In this document: piece after piece, positions 34,635-45,480 of the stretch | Layout of the letters: every line of letters starts with the position of its first letter | Numbering within the stretch: position 1 is the first letter of the stretch | NCBI GenBank assembly: GCA_001972305.1 | Contig: BDDD01001601.1 | Coordinates: 99,814 to 163,813, forward strand | Length of the DNA: 64,000 bases | Origin: Cephalotus follicularis | Lineage: Eukaryota > Streptophyta > Magnoliopsida > Oxalidales > Cephalotaceae | Direction: 5' to 3' | The notes under the pieces: model-generated | The model's database searches: none | What the model saw: the letters and a program-made list of their open reading frames with translations, nothing else | What the model was told of the DNA's origin: nothing | Made by a program: the position numbers and the translations under genes

Positions 34635-34646
34635 TGGTATCAGAGC
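34635..34646 (+). promoter_or_regulatory. primer-binding site, initiator tRNA-Met type
   Basis: TGGTATCAGAGC, a perfect copy of the common plant LTR primer-binding site, just downstream of the split LTR. Confidence 0.88.
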
Positions 34647-34731
34647 GTACGTTTGGGATTCTTTGGGGTTATACATAGCATGCATTGCATATAGATTATA
34701 TGATGAATAGTGATATATTGTTATTGCATGT

Positions 34732-34988
34732 GATGGAAATGGTGCGTCGTAGTCGTGGTCGTGGTCGTGTTAGAGGACGTGGCCGAGGTGAAGGTAGAAT
34801 AGCCTCCCAGCCACATATCGATCAGGGTATACCTCCTGTGGAGCCTGAGAGGTAGGCAGACCCTGGAGTGCAGGGACATGAGGCTTAGTCGGTGGCAAAT
34901 GCCGACATTGCGGCAGCGCAGTCTGCTGCACATGTGTCACCACAACATCCAGCAGTTACAGGTGGTCAGCCCAAGTTGATGCAAGCTA
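34732..34988 (+). pseudogene. gypsy gag N-terminal fragment
   Basis: The ATG at 34732 opens MEMVRRSRGRGRVRGRGRGE, an Arg/Gly-rich start found in chromovirus-type gag. TAG codons occur near 34855 and 34888. After 34892 the frame is open again and runs without a break into copia integrase at about 34989. The gag core is missing. Confidence 0.7.
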
Positions 34989-35760
34989 GTGGACCTATGT
35001 CGGTCAATGCTAGTGGAGGTTTTCCCTACTTCATCACCTTTACTGATGACTTGTCATGGTATGGTTATGCGTTCCTGATGAACCACAAGTCTGAGGCCTT
35101 TGAGAGGTTCAAAGAATTCAGACTAGAAGTGAAAAAGCAAATGGGTAAACCCATTAAGATCCTCCAGTCGGATCGAGGTGGAGGATACCTATCTGCTGAA
35201 TTCCAGGTTTATCTGAGCGATAACGGAATTCTCTCTTAGTGGACACCTCCAAGAACACCACAGCATAATGGTGTGTCCGTACGAATGAATCGGACTTTGA
35301 TGAACAAGGTCCGATCCATGATGTCTTTTGCTGATCTTCCTATATCATTATGGGGTTATGCACCGCATGTAGCGCTGTACATCCTAAACCGGATTCCTTT
35401 AAAATCCGTCCCCTCCACTGCTTACGAGGTTTATATTGGGAGGAAACCCAGCCTAAACCATTTGAGGGTTTGGGGCTGTCCAGCATATGTTAGAAGGGCG
35501 GATCCTTCTAACCTGGAGGCACGAGAGGATCGTTGCCGGTTTGTGGGATATCCTAAGGAGATAAAAGGATACTACTTTTACCATCCCAGCGATCAAAAGA
35601 TATTTGTGTCGCTTACTGCCAAATTCCTAGAGAAGGAATACCTGCTTGTAGGGAGTAGTGGGAGCAAGGTGCAACCGAGAGAGTTATCACCTGGTAAAAG
35701 CCAATAGGATGAAGAGGAATTAGCAGTTCAACCCTCTACAGACATAGTTGGGGAAGGTTC
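34989..35760 (+). pseudogene. Ty1/copia integrase fragment fused to gypsy gag
   Basis: Text starts at GPMSVNASGGFPYFITFTDD, the region just after the first catalytic Asp of copia integrase, so that Asp is lost at the junction. The second Asp is present in LQSDRGGGYLS. A TAG stops the frame near 35238. In the next frame the catalytic Glu position reads NGVSVRMNRTL, with Val in place of Glu. The rest (LWGYAPHVALYILNRIPLKS, VWGCPAYVRR and FVGYPKEIKGYYFY) is collinear with copia to about 35705. Confidence 0.88.
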
Positions 35761-36690
35761 CCAACCTGAGAGTGGATCTCAGTTAGGCGCATGAACTCAA
35801 CGACATCGACGATGACAAGCCTGTTAGCTACGAGGAGGCAGTAAACAGCACTGAATCCGGGGCATGGATAGAGGCCATGAAATCCGAGATGGACTCCATG
35901 GACACCAACCAAGTATGGAACTTGGTTGATGCACCTTAGGGTATTAACCCTATTGGTTGCAAATGGATCTTCAAGAGGAAGATTGGCGCTGATGGTAAGA
36001 TAGAGACTTGTAAAGCGCGATTGGTCGCAAAAGGTTATAGACAAAGACACGGAGTCGACTATACCGAAAATTTCTCACCAGTCGCTATGCTTAAGTCCAT
36101 CCAGATATTGCTTGCAATTTCCGCTTATTACAATTATGATATATGGAAAATGGATGTCAAGACTGCCTTCCTGAACGGCTTTCTTTAAGAGGACATTTAC
36201 ATGTCCCAACCCGAGGGGTTTGCATCCATGGAGCATCCACAGAGAGTGTGTAAGCTCAAAAGGTTGATCTACGACCTTAAGCAAGTGCCCGTAGCTGGAA
36301 CGTCTGTTTTGACGAGACCGTTAAGACTTTCGATTTCATCAAAAACGTGGATGAGCCTTGTGTCTACAGCAAATAGGATGGCCCGAACATCACTTTCTTG
36401 GTACTATACGTGGATGACATACTAATCATAGGGAATGATGTGGGTATGTTGCAGTTCGTTAAAGTATGGTTGTCCAAGAACTTCTCCATGAAGGATTTGG
36501 GAGAGGCTTCCTATATATTGGGTATAAAGATCTATAGAGATAGATCTAATAGGTTGCTAGGATTCTCCCAAAGCCAGTACATCAGCAAGGTGCTGAAGCG
36601 GTATGGCCTTGAGAATTCCAAGCGGGGCCTTCTCCCGATTTGCCAGGGAAACATGACACATATGCCGATGACTGGATAAAACGACTGGTT
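35761..36690 (+). pseudogene. Ty1/copia reverse transcriptase (RVT_2), frameshifted and truncated
   Basis: With several frame changes the order is AWIEAMKSEMDSM, NPIGCKWIFKRKIGADGKIE, ARLVAKGYRQRHGVDY, DIWKMDVKTAFLNG and then LVLYVDDILIIGNDVGML (catalytic YVDD, about 36404-36415). A stop near 36188 and frameshifts near 35790 and 36285 break it. The 36398-36679 frame continues to LKRYGLENSKRGLLP and then loses similarity, so RNase H is missing. Confidence 0.88.
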
Positions 36691-38224
36691 ATTCAGACCA
36701 TGATTGATAGATGTGGTAATACACGGATCTAGGGGGTGACTGGCGCTCACACTGGGGCTGCTCTGATAGTCGGTGTACTGTTAGAGTGGTCGTACCAGAA
36801 ATCGGGATGTTCTTGGAATTTATCATCATACCGGAGAATGACAGGCTTTCGGGTCCTGCCTGACTTTGAATAGGTTGATATGTGGTGGGACATATATCAT
36901 TTAATGAAAGGACAACATCAGGGATGATTTTGCTTTGCTAGTGAGTTTTTCATTTGATGGATTTAGGTCCATGCAATGCCACGATGAAATAATCCATGCG
37001 AAGGCTTTTGAAAAAGGAAGAGATTGTGTCATCTTTGTCTTGGCCGTCGACGCCACGGAGAGCATGTGTCGACGCCATGTCTATTTGAGTTGCTAGGTGT
37101 CGACGTGAATGAATTGCGTTGACACTGAAAAAACCAGTAGCTTTAGACGTCGACGCCATGAAGAACATGCGTCGACGCCATAACTGAATTGAGCCGCTGG
37201 GGGTTAATGCTATGGAGAGCATGGCGTTGATGATTTATAAACCAGTAGGTTTATGCGTTGACTTTATGGGTTTAGGTTTTGACACGAAGACAAATGAGAC
37301 TAGGCACCTGTTTCATCTTATCTATGGCATTGACACCTAGAAAATATGAGACACTTGGCATTGACGCTTAGACAGGCTGATGCGCGGCTACAGTAGGAGA
37401 GAGAAAGTCTGACTATAAAAGCTTGAGAGAAGCTTCTTCAACTCACTTTTTGACTTCTTCTCTTTCTCTCTCTTCCCTGTTGTGCCTTCTATTCTTCCTA
37501 CTTGCATACGCGTTGACGCCTATCGCCTACACGTCAACGCCTACATCACCTGGTGCGATTTACAGCCATTTTCAAGCCTCCTTTCACCACTCAAAGGTCA
37601 TTATAGGTGGAGATAACTTGTACACTGCATCTTATCTACACCTAGAGTGATTTAGACTAGGTTAAACACTTGGCCTTTATCTTCCTCATCCGTGGATAGA
37701 GGATTTGCTTGGAGGAACTTGGAGATTTTGGGGAATAAAGAGTAGAGGGAGCTTATATTGAAGGAAGCAGTCTTCACCATTGGTAAGATTCTATTCTTCT
37801 TCTCCCTTGTGGCACCATGGCAGTGGGTGGGTGCTAGGGTGTGTGTACCCTAGCTAAACCTCCACGGCTTGGTTTGTTTCTCATCCTTTAGGGTTAGGGA
37901 TGATGTGAGTTTGGGTTGATTGGACTTTAGGCTAGGGTTTTGTGTGTTTCCTTGTGAGTCTATGTTTGATGTTCATTTCTAGGATTTATGGCAACCCTAG
38001 CTTTTCAACCTGTTTTGCCCTATGCTTTGTTTTGGGTTTTGGGTTTTTGGTTTGATTGAATGTTGATTGGAGTTCCTTGACATTTGTTGGGATAATTCGA
38101 ACTTAGATTAGGGCATCCCATTGCTTGGGGATTAATCTATTGGTGAAAAATTAAAGTTAATCGACCCTAAGCCCTAATGTCAGAATTGATAAGTCATCCA
38201 CTGCGCGTGGGCCACGCGTTCTTG
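36691..38224 (+). mobile_element. LTR-like DNA with GTCGAC-type repeats and a TATA box
   Basis: No coding similarity. From about 37040 to 37560, GTCGACGCC-like 10-mers recur (for example GCGTCGACGC at 37169-37178). A good TATA box (TATAAAA) is at 37414-37420, followed by a pyrimidine-rich stretch, which looks like an LTR promoter. The segment ends abruptly at 38224, where a copy of another LTR's middle part begins. I could not find an LTR start. Confidence 0.55.
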
Positions 38225-38594
38225 ATAGTATTGCCATCTAAATTTGGCGACAGACATGAGATAGTGACATGATGGGTACCAGCATCCTCTTATATTCTTA
38301 TGACTTTCTGGGTACATATTTGATATTCATATTTGATATTTGATTTATAACCGTATATTTGAGTTTTGATATTAAGATACTTCTATTCATTATGACTTTC
38401 ATGTACTTGATTTCTGTCTTGACTTTGATATTCGTTCAGTGAACTTTATTGTTGAGTTACTGGTTATTCTTATTGGAGTCTTGTGATTGTGCTTTTCATG
38501 ACTTACTTCATTTGATTATGACTTTATACTCTTGACTCCATCATATTGTTTTATTCATAGCATCCAGTTTCTTATATGGATGCAACAGGGAATG
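38225..38594 (+). repeat. second copy of an LTR middle segment
   Basis: This piece matches 33447-33815 almost base for base, from GATAGTATTGCCATCT to GGATGCAACAGGGAATG. The two copies part company at both ends, so only the module is shared. Confidence 0.9.
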
Positions 38595-39166
38595 CATCCC
38601 ACATCAGAAGTGTACTGGGGAGATCCTTGGTATATATGTGAAAACCCTTCTCAAACTTGTAAGGCGCCTTTTGAGGACAAAACCGTGCTGGGCAAAGTGC
38701 CACGTGTGGGACATGGAGGCCACCTTTTGAACCCAAAGCGAACAATACCTCACAAGATTTGGGTCAGGTCGTTACATTATACTTATAAATTTCTTTGTTT
38801 GAAATCTTTAGAGCTTTCCAAAATTTTCATTGTTTTATTCTTTCATTTAATTCTTTATCTCTAGTTGAATTATTGCTAGTTTCTGAACAAATAATGGTAC
38901 GTGAAGACACAACTCTACACAATTTATTTATTATCAATGATTTTAAAGTTTTTATTTTACTACGTCCAAATATATGAACCCCCTAGATAGCGTAGATATA
39001 CTTCTGATGGTCTAAATGGGGCTTACACTCCTTCTGCCCTTACCACCCTAACAAGCTACTGCTAGGAAATGAACTATCCTCGAGTAATCTTAGAGGCACC
39101 CTACCCAGACGTTTATAAACTTAAACTTCAATTTCAGTTAACAATAAATAATTGCATCGAGTTTTT
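38595..39166 (+). other. LTR-like end and unassigned DNA
   Basis: The first 180 bases contain CCTTTTGAGGACAAAACCGTG and GGGTCAGGTCGTTACA, text often seen at plant LTR ends, with a possible LTR end at about 38775. From there to 39166 no gene or repeat is recognised. Confidence 0.45.
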
Positions 39167-39178
39167 GGCTCTGATACC
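39167..39178 (-). promoter_or_regulatory. minus-strand primer-binding-site-like motif
   Basis: The minus strand reads GGTATCAGAGCC, the same tRNA-Met complement used by retroelements in this window. It is preceded on that strand by AAAC instead of a clear LTR end. It could belong to a copia-like LTR to its right or to a pararetrovirus-derived insertion. Confidence 0.5.
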
Positions 39179-39859
39179 GTTTGGGGAGAAGAAGCAGGCG
39201 ATAATTTAAATCAAGATAAATAACAGATAAAATGATAAAGTAAAGCAAAATTAAAGAATGGTATGAAGTGATAATTGTAATGATTGAATTTAAATGGCTA
39301 AAACCAAAAAGAATAATACCGAATTTAAAATACTGAAGAAGTTAAATGGAAAAGATTCCACACTAACCGGCAGTCACTAGTTGATGGATCCTTTTTGAAT
39401 GATAAAATAAATTGCTAAAAGTTTAAATTTCCACACTGTCAGGCGGATGAACCGACCATGTCGATGGAATTTAAACAAAATAGAAGAAAATTTTAACTTT
39501 CTCCACACTGTCAGGCGGATGAACCGACCATGTCGATGGATCAGTTAATTAAAGCAATTGATAAAATGTTTTTCCGTAAATTCAAGAAATCTTATCGGAA
39601 CAGTTGCGGAAAACTCAATGAACGGTGGCCAAATAGTTGAACAATTATTAGAAAATTAAATGAATAGTTTAACTGAACAGTACCTGAATTTATTTGATCA
39701 CATGAAATACATACAGTACTTACAGTGATTGGTTGCTGGAACTTTGCCGGAGTAGTCTCAATACTGGAGGACGGTTACAAATAATGGAGAATGGTTACAA
39801 CTCAAGTGTTTACACTCAGTTGTTTGTAATACTCTACGTGTTTACAGCTGGACGAATGG
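39179..39859 (-). other. AT-rich DNA with a duplicated segment, possible LTR or promoter region
   Basis: A segment of about 40 bases starting TCCACACTGTCAGGCGGATG is present at about 39430 and 39503, with a more diverged third version near 39358. No coding similarity. By position it lies directly upstream of the primer-binding-site-like motif on the minus strand. Confidence 0.5.
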
Positions 39860-41231
39860 TTAGAGAATGGTTAGAAATACTGAAATGGTTGGAATGGTTG
39901 GAGTAGCCTTTGAGAAGCTCTCATAGAATTCTTCTTCAGAAGGAAACCTTTTTGAATAAGTGAAAGAGGCTTCCTCATATAGCCTTTGTTTAGTGGAGTT
40001 TGTTGGAGCTAAAATCATCTTTGTCTGGTGAGTGGAGTTACTATTTTTGTATTGTTTTTGAAAGTTTGTTGAAGTGGAGTTCTTGTAGTAGTTTCTTGTC
40101 TTCAAAGTGGAGTTGCTGTAGCTTGTAACTGAATTATTCCTTGTCTGCTGAGTGACTACTTTTCCCGAATGATTTTTTGTCGAGAGCAATGGTTGCTACC
40201 ATAATTTTGTTTTTCTCTTCTCTTTTGTGAAAAGTATGGAAATAAATTCTGGTCTTCTTTGTAGAGAGTTGAGACTTGGGTTAAACCTTTTTCATAGAAG
40301 TTTACTAATGGGAGAAAATTGGTTTGTATATTGAAGCGAATATCAGCATGACACTATTTTGAATAAATTTTTTGAATCTGGTCTTCTGTTATTAATTTAG
40401 TACGGTATGGAAGTTCAAAATGGTTCCAATTGGTTGCAATTGTTTTGGCTCTCCAATGACAAATTTGTATTTCACGAGGGAATGAACAATTCCATAAATC
40501 TAATTTGAGGAGATATGGGAGATTTTTAAATCCTTTAATATGTTGAGATGTTTGGTGGGCTCTAATTCTTGGATGAATTATGGTGGTGTTGATTTAATCA
40601 TTGCTTGGATGATTGGATACCCTGTGGTCATTAAATTTAAACCAACAAGTGCTATTTTTCTTCCAAATAAATCAAATTGACTGGGATCAGTAAAAATCAC
40701 TTGGTAGAGCATTCCATGGTCAATGAGAAATTATGGAGTAATTGTTTTATTTTGGAAAATGTATTGTTTGGGTCCTGATAGGTTCCAACAGGCTGTGTAA
40801 ATGGTGTATGCCAAATGGCACGTACAAGAATAGTGTTTTAATGGGACGAATTGGCAAGTGTCTAGTGTTTTTGGGCACTGTATTTGCTGGTCATTTAGAA
40901 GATAGTATGAAAAATGGCTAGTGGAAAATTCTGGAAAATTTTCGGGGTTTGAAATAATAGTTTTAAGAAAGTTTTGAATTAGTTCAAATTTTTGAAAAAA
41001 TTGTCTTCTTCTATTATGAATATCTTCTACTATTTCATGAATATTGCAATCTCTTAATTTTTTGAGAATAAGGTTTGGAAATAAAAACGCTCTTGATTTT
41101 CTTATTTCTATCTCAATGGGAGATAGAATTTTCTCTCTCAAATGTTTTTCTTCTAAATGTTTTTCTTCTATCTCAGTAGGATATAAAGTGTTCTCATCAC
41201 TCAAAATTTTCTCTGTCTTAGTAAGAGACAA
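39860..41231 (-). pseudogene. unrecognised degenerate coding region, two open pieces on the minus strand
   Basis: A 166-codon frame (41231 to 40731) and a 109-codon frame (40189 to 39860) are open; the sequence between them still reads as protein-like but has several stops and shifts. The first is Lys/Glu-rich at its start (EKHLEEKHLREK), then hydrophobic and Cys-containing. The second is rich in Ser, Thr and Asn. I recognise no domain in either. Together with the primer-binding-site-like motif, they could be a non-standard gag-like part of an LTR element or an old pararetrovirus insertion. No reverse transcriptase is seen nearby to decide. Confidence 0.35.
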
Positions 41232-41239
41232 AGCGTCTT

Positions 41240-42485
41240 TGTTGACATTTATGTCTCAATCTAAATTTTGATGATGACATATTTGCATCTGACATTGTTT
41301 CTTTTTGTACAAGAAAAGTTAACTTCGCAAAACAAACTAAAGGTGTAAAAATAGGGCAAAGCATCGACGGTCTGAAGGCAACCATCAGTGCTTAAAGGGC
41401 AAAGCGACGAAGGTTTAGCTCAAAGCATCAGCGGTTTAGTACAGAGTGGTTTGAGCATTCGAAGTGATGCAAAATGTCGACGGTCAGAATGAAACCGTCA
41501 GCATTTAGGCAAATCAACAAAGGAATAGCACAAAGAGCCAATAGTTGAACATTCAAAGCAAAATAAAAAATGATCAAAGCGTCGACAGTCACAAGAAACC
41601 GTCAGCGCTTAACACCAAGACGCCAGCGCTTAAGGAGAGCATGTCAGTGGTCTAGTACAGAAACAAATAAAATAATTTGATGGACCCAAAGCAGCGTTGA
41701 TCTGAAGAAACCGTCAGTGCTTCCAGCCAAACAGTCGACATCAAACTCAAAACTTCAGCGGTTTAAGTAGGGAATTTCAAATTCAAATGCATAACAGTCA
41801 CCTAAGCGTCGACGCTTAGAACAACTTCGTCCACGATTTGCGCAAAGGAAGCAATCACTGGATTACTTTTTCAACACCGTTTTAAAGACAAAATTTCCCA
41901 AGGCAACTCCAACGGCTCTATTACTTCTATAACGGCCACAAACTGAAGAAACAATAAATAGAGGCCAAAAACAAGATCAAAGTAGAACAACAAGAACAAG
42001 AACAAGAATTTCAATCAAAATATGCTAAAAGCCTATTTCAAGAGTTCTTCTATCAAGCTTTCTTCTATCAAGCTTTCTTCTTTAAGAGCATATTTGTGAG
42101 TTGTTATTTGTGAGTTTACTAAGCAATATTCAACCTTAGAGCGATGATATCAAACACAAAACATTCATTGTAATTCCTTGATTATAAAAGGGGAGTGAAC
42201 CCGAAGTTGTAGGTGATTGAGATAAATAAAAAAGAAGTGTAAATGTGCACCGAATAGCTCCTGAAAATATATTTGGAGAATAGTAGAAACTCAAGGAGGT
42301 CCTTGGGAAAAGTGGACGTAGGCAAGAGTTTGGCCAAACCACTATAAAAACTATGTTTGCACTCTCTTACCCTTTCTCTTTACTTACTTTTTGCATATTG
42401 TTCTTTGCAATTTTCTACTTTGTTCTTTGGCTTGTTGAATTGTTATTTTAATTGGCTTAAGTTCAAAAAGTTCAAAAATATTACA
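41240..42485 (+). mobile_element. Maximus/SIRE-like Ty1/copia 5' LTR
   Basis: It begins TGTTGACATTTATGTCTCAA, like the minus-strand copy at 26065-26970. Shared blocks are AATTTTGATGAT near the start, CAATAAATAGAGGC (promoter-like, about 41950), GAAACTCAAGGAGGTCCTTG near 42288 and AAAAGTGGACGTAGGCAAGAG. The first 600 bases contain repeated GTCGAC-centred motifs, including the 16-base perfect palindrome TAAGCGTCGACGCTTA at 41803-41818. No primer-binding site is seen between this LTR and gag, so the leader has been lost. Confidence 0.8.
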
Positions 42486-42489
42486 AATA

Positions 42490-43424
42490 CGCGGAGAAAG
42501 TCAAAATATCTCCAAGCCACCATATTTTGATGGCAATAACTATAGCCATTGGAAGACTAAGATGACCATTTTCATCCAATCCATAGATTATAATTTGTGG
42601 GACCTCATTGTTGATGATCCAAACTTGCCCACCATAAGAAATGAAAACGGTGAGATAATTGAAAAACCTAGAAGTAGTTATAACAATGAACATAGGAAGA
42701 GAGTTCAAATGAACTCTAAGGCAAAACACATCATTATTTGTGCTATAAATTCTAGTGACTTCAATAAAGTTTCGTCATGCGTTTTGGCTAAGGAAATGTG
42801 TGATAGACTTGAGGTTACCTATGAAGGTACCAATCAAGTCAAAGAAGCTAAGATTAGTATGTTAGTTCATGAATATGAAATGTTTACCATGAACGAAAAT
42901 GAAGATATTAAATCCATGTTTACTAGATTTACTAATATTACAAATTCTTTGCAATCTTTGGATAAAATCTATTCTAACTGTGAATTGGTAAGGAAAATTC
43001 TTAGGTGTCTACCAACGGCGTGGATGCCTAAAGTGACAGCAAATGAGGAAGCAAAAGACCTCAACACACTTCCTTTGGAAGATCTTCTAGGCTCTCTAAT
43101 ACCCATGAGCTATCAATGTTAAAGAAGGATGATGATGAAGAGAAAGAGAAAAGGAAGAAAAAGGTTGTTGCCTTGAAATCATCTACAATTGAAGATTCCG
43201 AAGATGATAGTGATGAAGACATTGCTCTTATCACAAGGAAGTTCAAGAAGTTCCTTGCAAGCAAGAAGAAGTTTGGTGGTAAACCAAACACGAAAATTCA
43301 TCAAAGAGGAGAATCAAGCAAGCTTGAGGAAGTTATATGCTTTGAATACGACCAACCTGGGAACTACAAAAGCGATTTCCCAAGACTAAAAAAGAAGGAG
43401 CATTTGAAGAAAAAGAAAGCAATG
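42490..43424 (+). pseudogene. Maximus/SIRE-like Ty1/copia gag, frameshifted
   Basis: The frame begins without a clear start codon at NISKPPYFDGNNYSHWKTKM, the copia gag start. It continues through MCDRLEVTYEGTNQVKEAKI and MLVHEYEMFTMNENEDIKSM to about 43119. A shift follows, and the frame at 43116-43424 is Lys/Glu-rich with the zinc knuckle region reading CFEYDQPGNYKSDF, where three of the four metal ligands are changed (Tyr, Asn and Phe). Gag is then cut at 43424 by the outer end of a gypsy LTR. Confidence 0.88.
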
Positions 43425-45480
43425 TGTCACACCTTGTTTCCAATAATTGACCTGGAGGTCATGGCAATCAACATATATTCAACTTATATAAATTCATGGG
43501 AAATTTAAAACTTTCCAAACACATAATATCATTGCGAAAGCATAAAACATAAGCCGAATGAACTATGTAACATGCATCCCATACGACATGTTATAACAAT
43601 ATAATATCATCATTGTTAATCGCCCTTAAAACGGAGTATGAACTGATTCATTCAATACCTTAATCATAAATAATTATCCATCAATACATGATTCCCTTAT
43701 TACAATAATCCATTTAACATTTCTTAAAACAAATACAAATTAAACTCCTCCTCGTTTTCCCCACGCTCAACTATATCGATCCACTGCATCAATCTGAAAT
43801 TGATAGGGTTCGTTGAATCCACTGGCTAAGTAGGAAAAATATAAAAGCATTTTGGGGTCAATGATAATAAATGTCATGTAATGAATGCATCGTGAGGCAA
43901 TACAATATATATACCATACATATATATGTATATGTATATCTGTCAATAGGTAAGAAACCATGCCAGGTGGCTACACCCATACAATCCATTAATAAAGTCC
44001 AAAGGACCAATCAATCCAATCCCGCATGAAGCGCATCGCCATATCCTGGCCCCGACGTCATGCCCCTACTTCAGCCCCATCTCCAGATGACTTGAAGCAG
44101 GTCAATCAATCAATCTAAGGTTGCTCGCACTGTGTGTTTAGCAACCAGGTTACTCTCACTGTGTGTTCAGTAACCGGAGTGTGTGGGAGTCCCTAGCCAT
44201 CTCCTGACACCTAGACACACCTCCCGCCCCCAGCCATTGATGACAACTCTGTCACACGGCCAGCGCAGCATCAATCACAATCCAATCAATCAATCCAAAA
44301 TCAATCCATTTCCAAGTAGTTTATAAGTTACAAAATACTTGAAATAATACATTTGTTCAAAATGTATAAACAATCCTTCGAAACAATATTTCAATCTTTT
44401 GAAACAATTTTTTCAAACCTTCAAAAATATACATTTCGTGTAAAGCAATGATTTTATTGTAAAATCATGAATGCATTTTCCAAAATGATAAAACATTTTA
44501 GAAATCATATACAATTCATTCCATAGCAATTATGCAAACAAACATATGTTCAAATGCATAACAGACCTTTTGGCGTCAACGTGTACCGTCTAGGCGTCGA
44601 CGTCTACAACAGTCCTCCTGGGCGTCAACGTGTATCCTAAGTGTCGACGTGCACATCCATCCTCCTAGGCGCCAACACATACCTTGGTGTTGACGCTTAC
44701 AATAATCCCTTTATACGTCAACACATAACCTAGGCGTTATCGTGTACAACCGTTCTCTTAGGCGTCAGTGTTTCACTCCTTAATGTCGACGCTTTATGGC
44801 AGGAGCCTCATGCATCAACGTCATATCTCTTTTGGCATCGAAGATTTAAGTTAGGAACCTTAAGCGTCAGTACCTTTATCTCTGGGTGTCGACGTCACCC
44901 CATGGCGTCGACGCTTTAAGCGTCTTCCTCCCCGTATAACAGGCCAAGGCATCGATGTCTTTCCTCTAGGCGTCGACGTGTTCAAAACTAGAACTCATCT
45001 TCTTCAACACAATGAAAGTGGAAATCATGTATATAACTCATGCAACACAAGCCATTTTCATTCCAAATCATACCATGCATAGGAGGTTATGGCAACACAA
45101 CATTTACAAAATCACAATCCACTGTTTTTATGCATTTCACAAAATGAAACTCATTATAATCGAACTAAAAATCACAGTTATATAATCCCTACCTCAGATT
45201 CCAAGTTAGGAATTGTAGTCCACCTTTTTAAGTCTCACTGACCAATAGCTTTTTGAGCTCCCAGGTTTGGTCTAGTAGCTCCAATCCAAGCTCGGCTCCA
45301 CTCTTGGTTCTAGCTCCCAAGCTTCCAAGCCTTTATCTCTGGTTCTAGTATGGAGAAAAGAGGCTATCTCTTTATCCTTCTCCTCCCGTTTCTCCCTTTT
45401 CTCACTATTTTCCTTCTCTTTCTCTCAATTTTCAGGTGCTGAAGGAAGAGGATGAAAGGTGTGCTTTTATGGCGTTTCTC
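43425..45480 (-). mobile_element. gypsy 3' LTR, minus strand, first part
   Basis: It begins TGTCACACCTTG on the plus strand, the inverted form of the LTR ends seen elsewhere. It shares layout with the 23757 LTR: the inverted-repeat arms (43480-43487 and 43549-43556), a region with CGCATGAAGCGCATCGCC, a GTCGAC array (44575-45000, including GCGTCGACGC at 44905-44914), and CCAAGTTAGGAATTGTAGTCC at 45211. It breaks off in a (TC)n run near 45480, where an opposite-strand LTR begins. The outer five bases CAATG (43420-43424) would be the target duplication, but the partner is not found. Confidence 0.75.

Noticed and set aside
37423..37650. 75-codon frame with a hydrophobic stretch resembling a signal peptide
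   Set aside because: It lies just after an LTR-type TATA box in pyrimidine-rich leader DNA; the Leu/Ser run comes from a CT-rich stretch and no mature domain follows.
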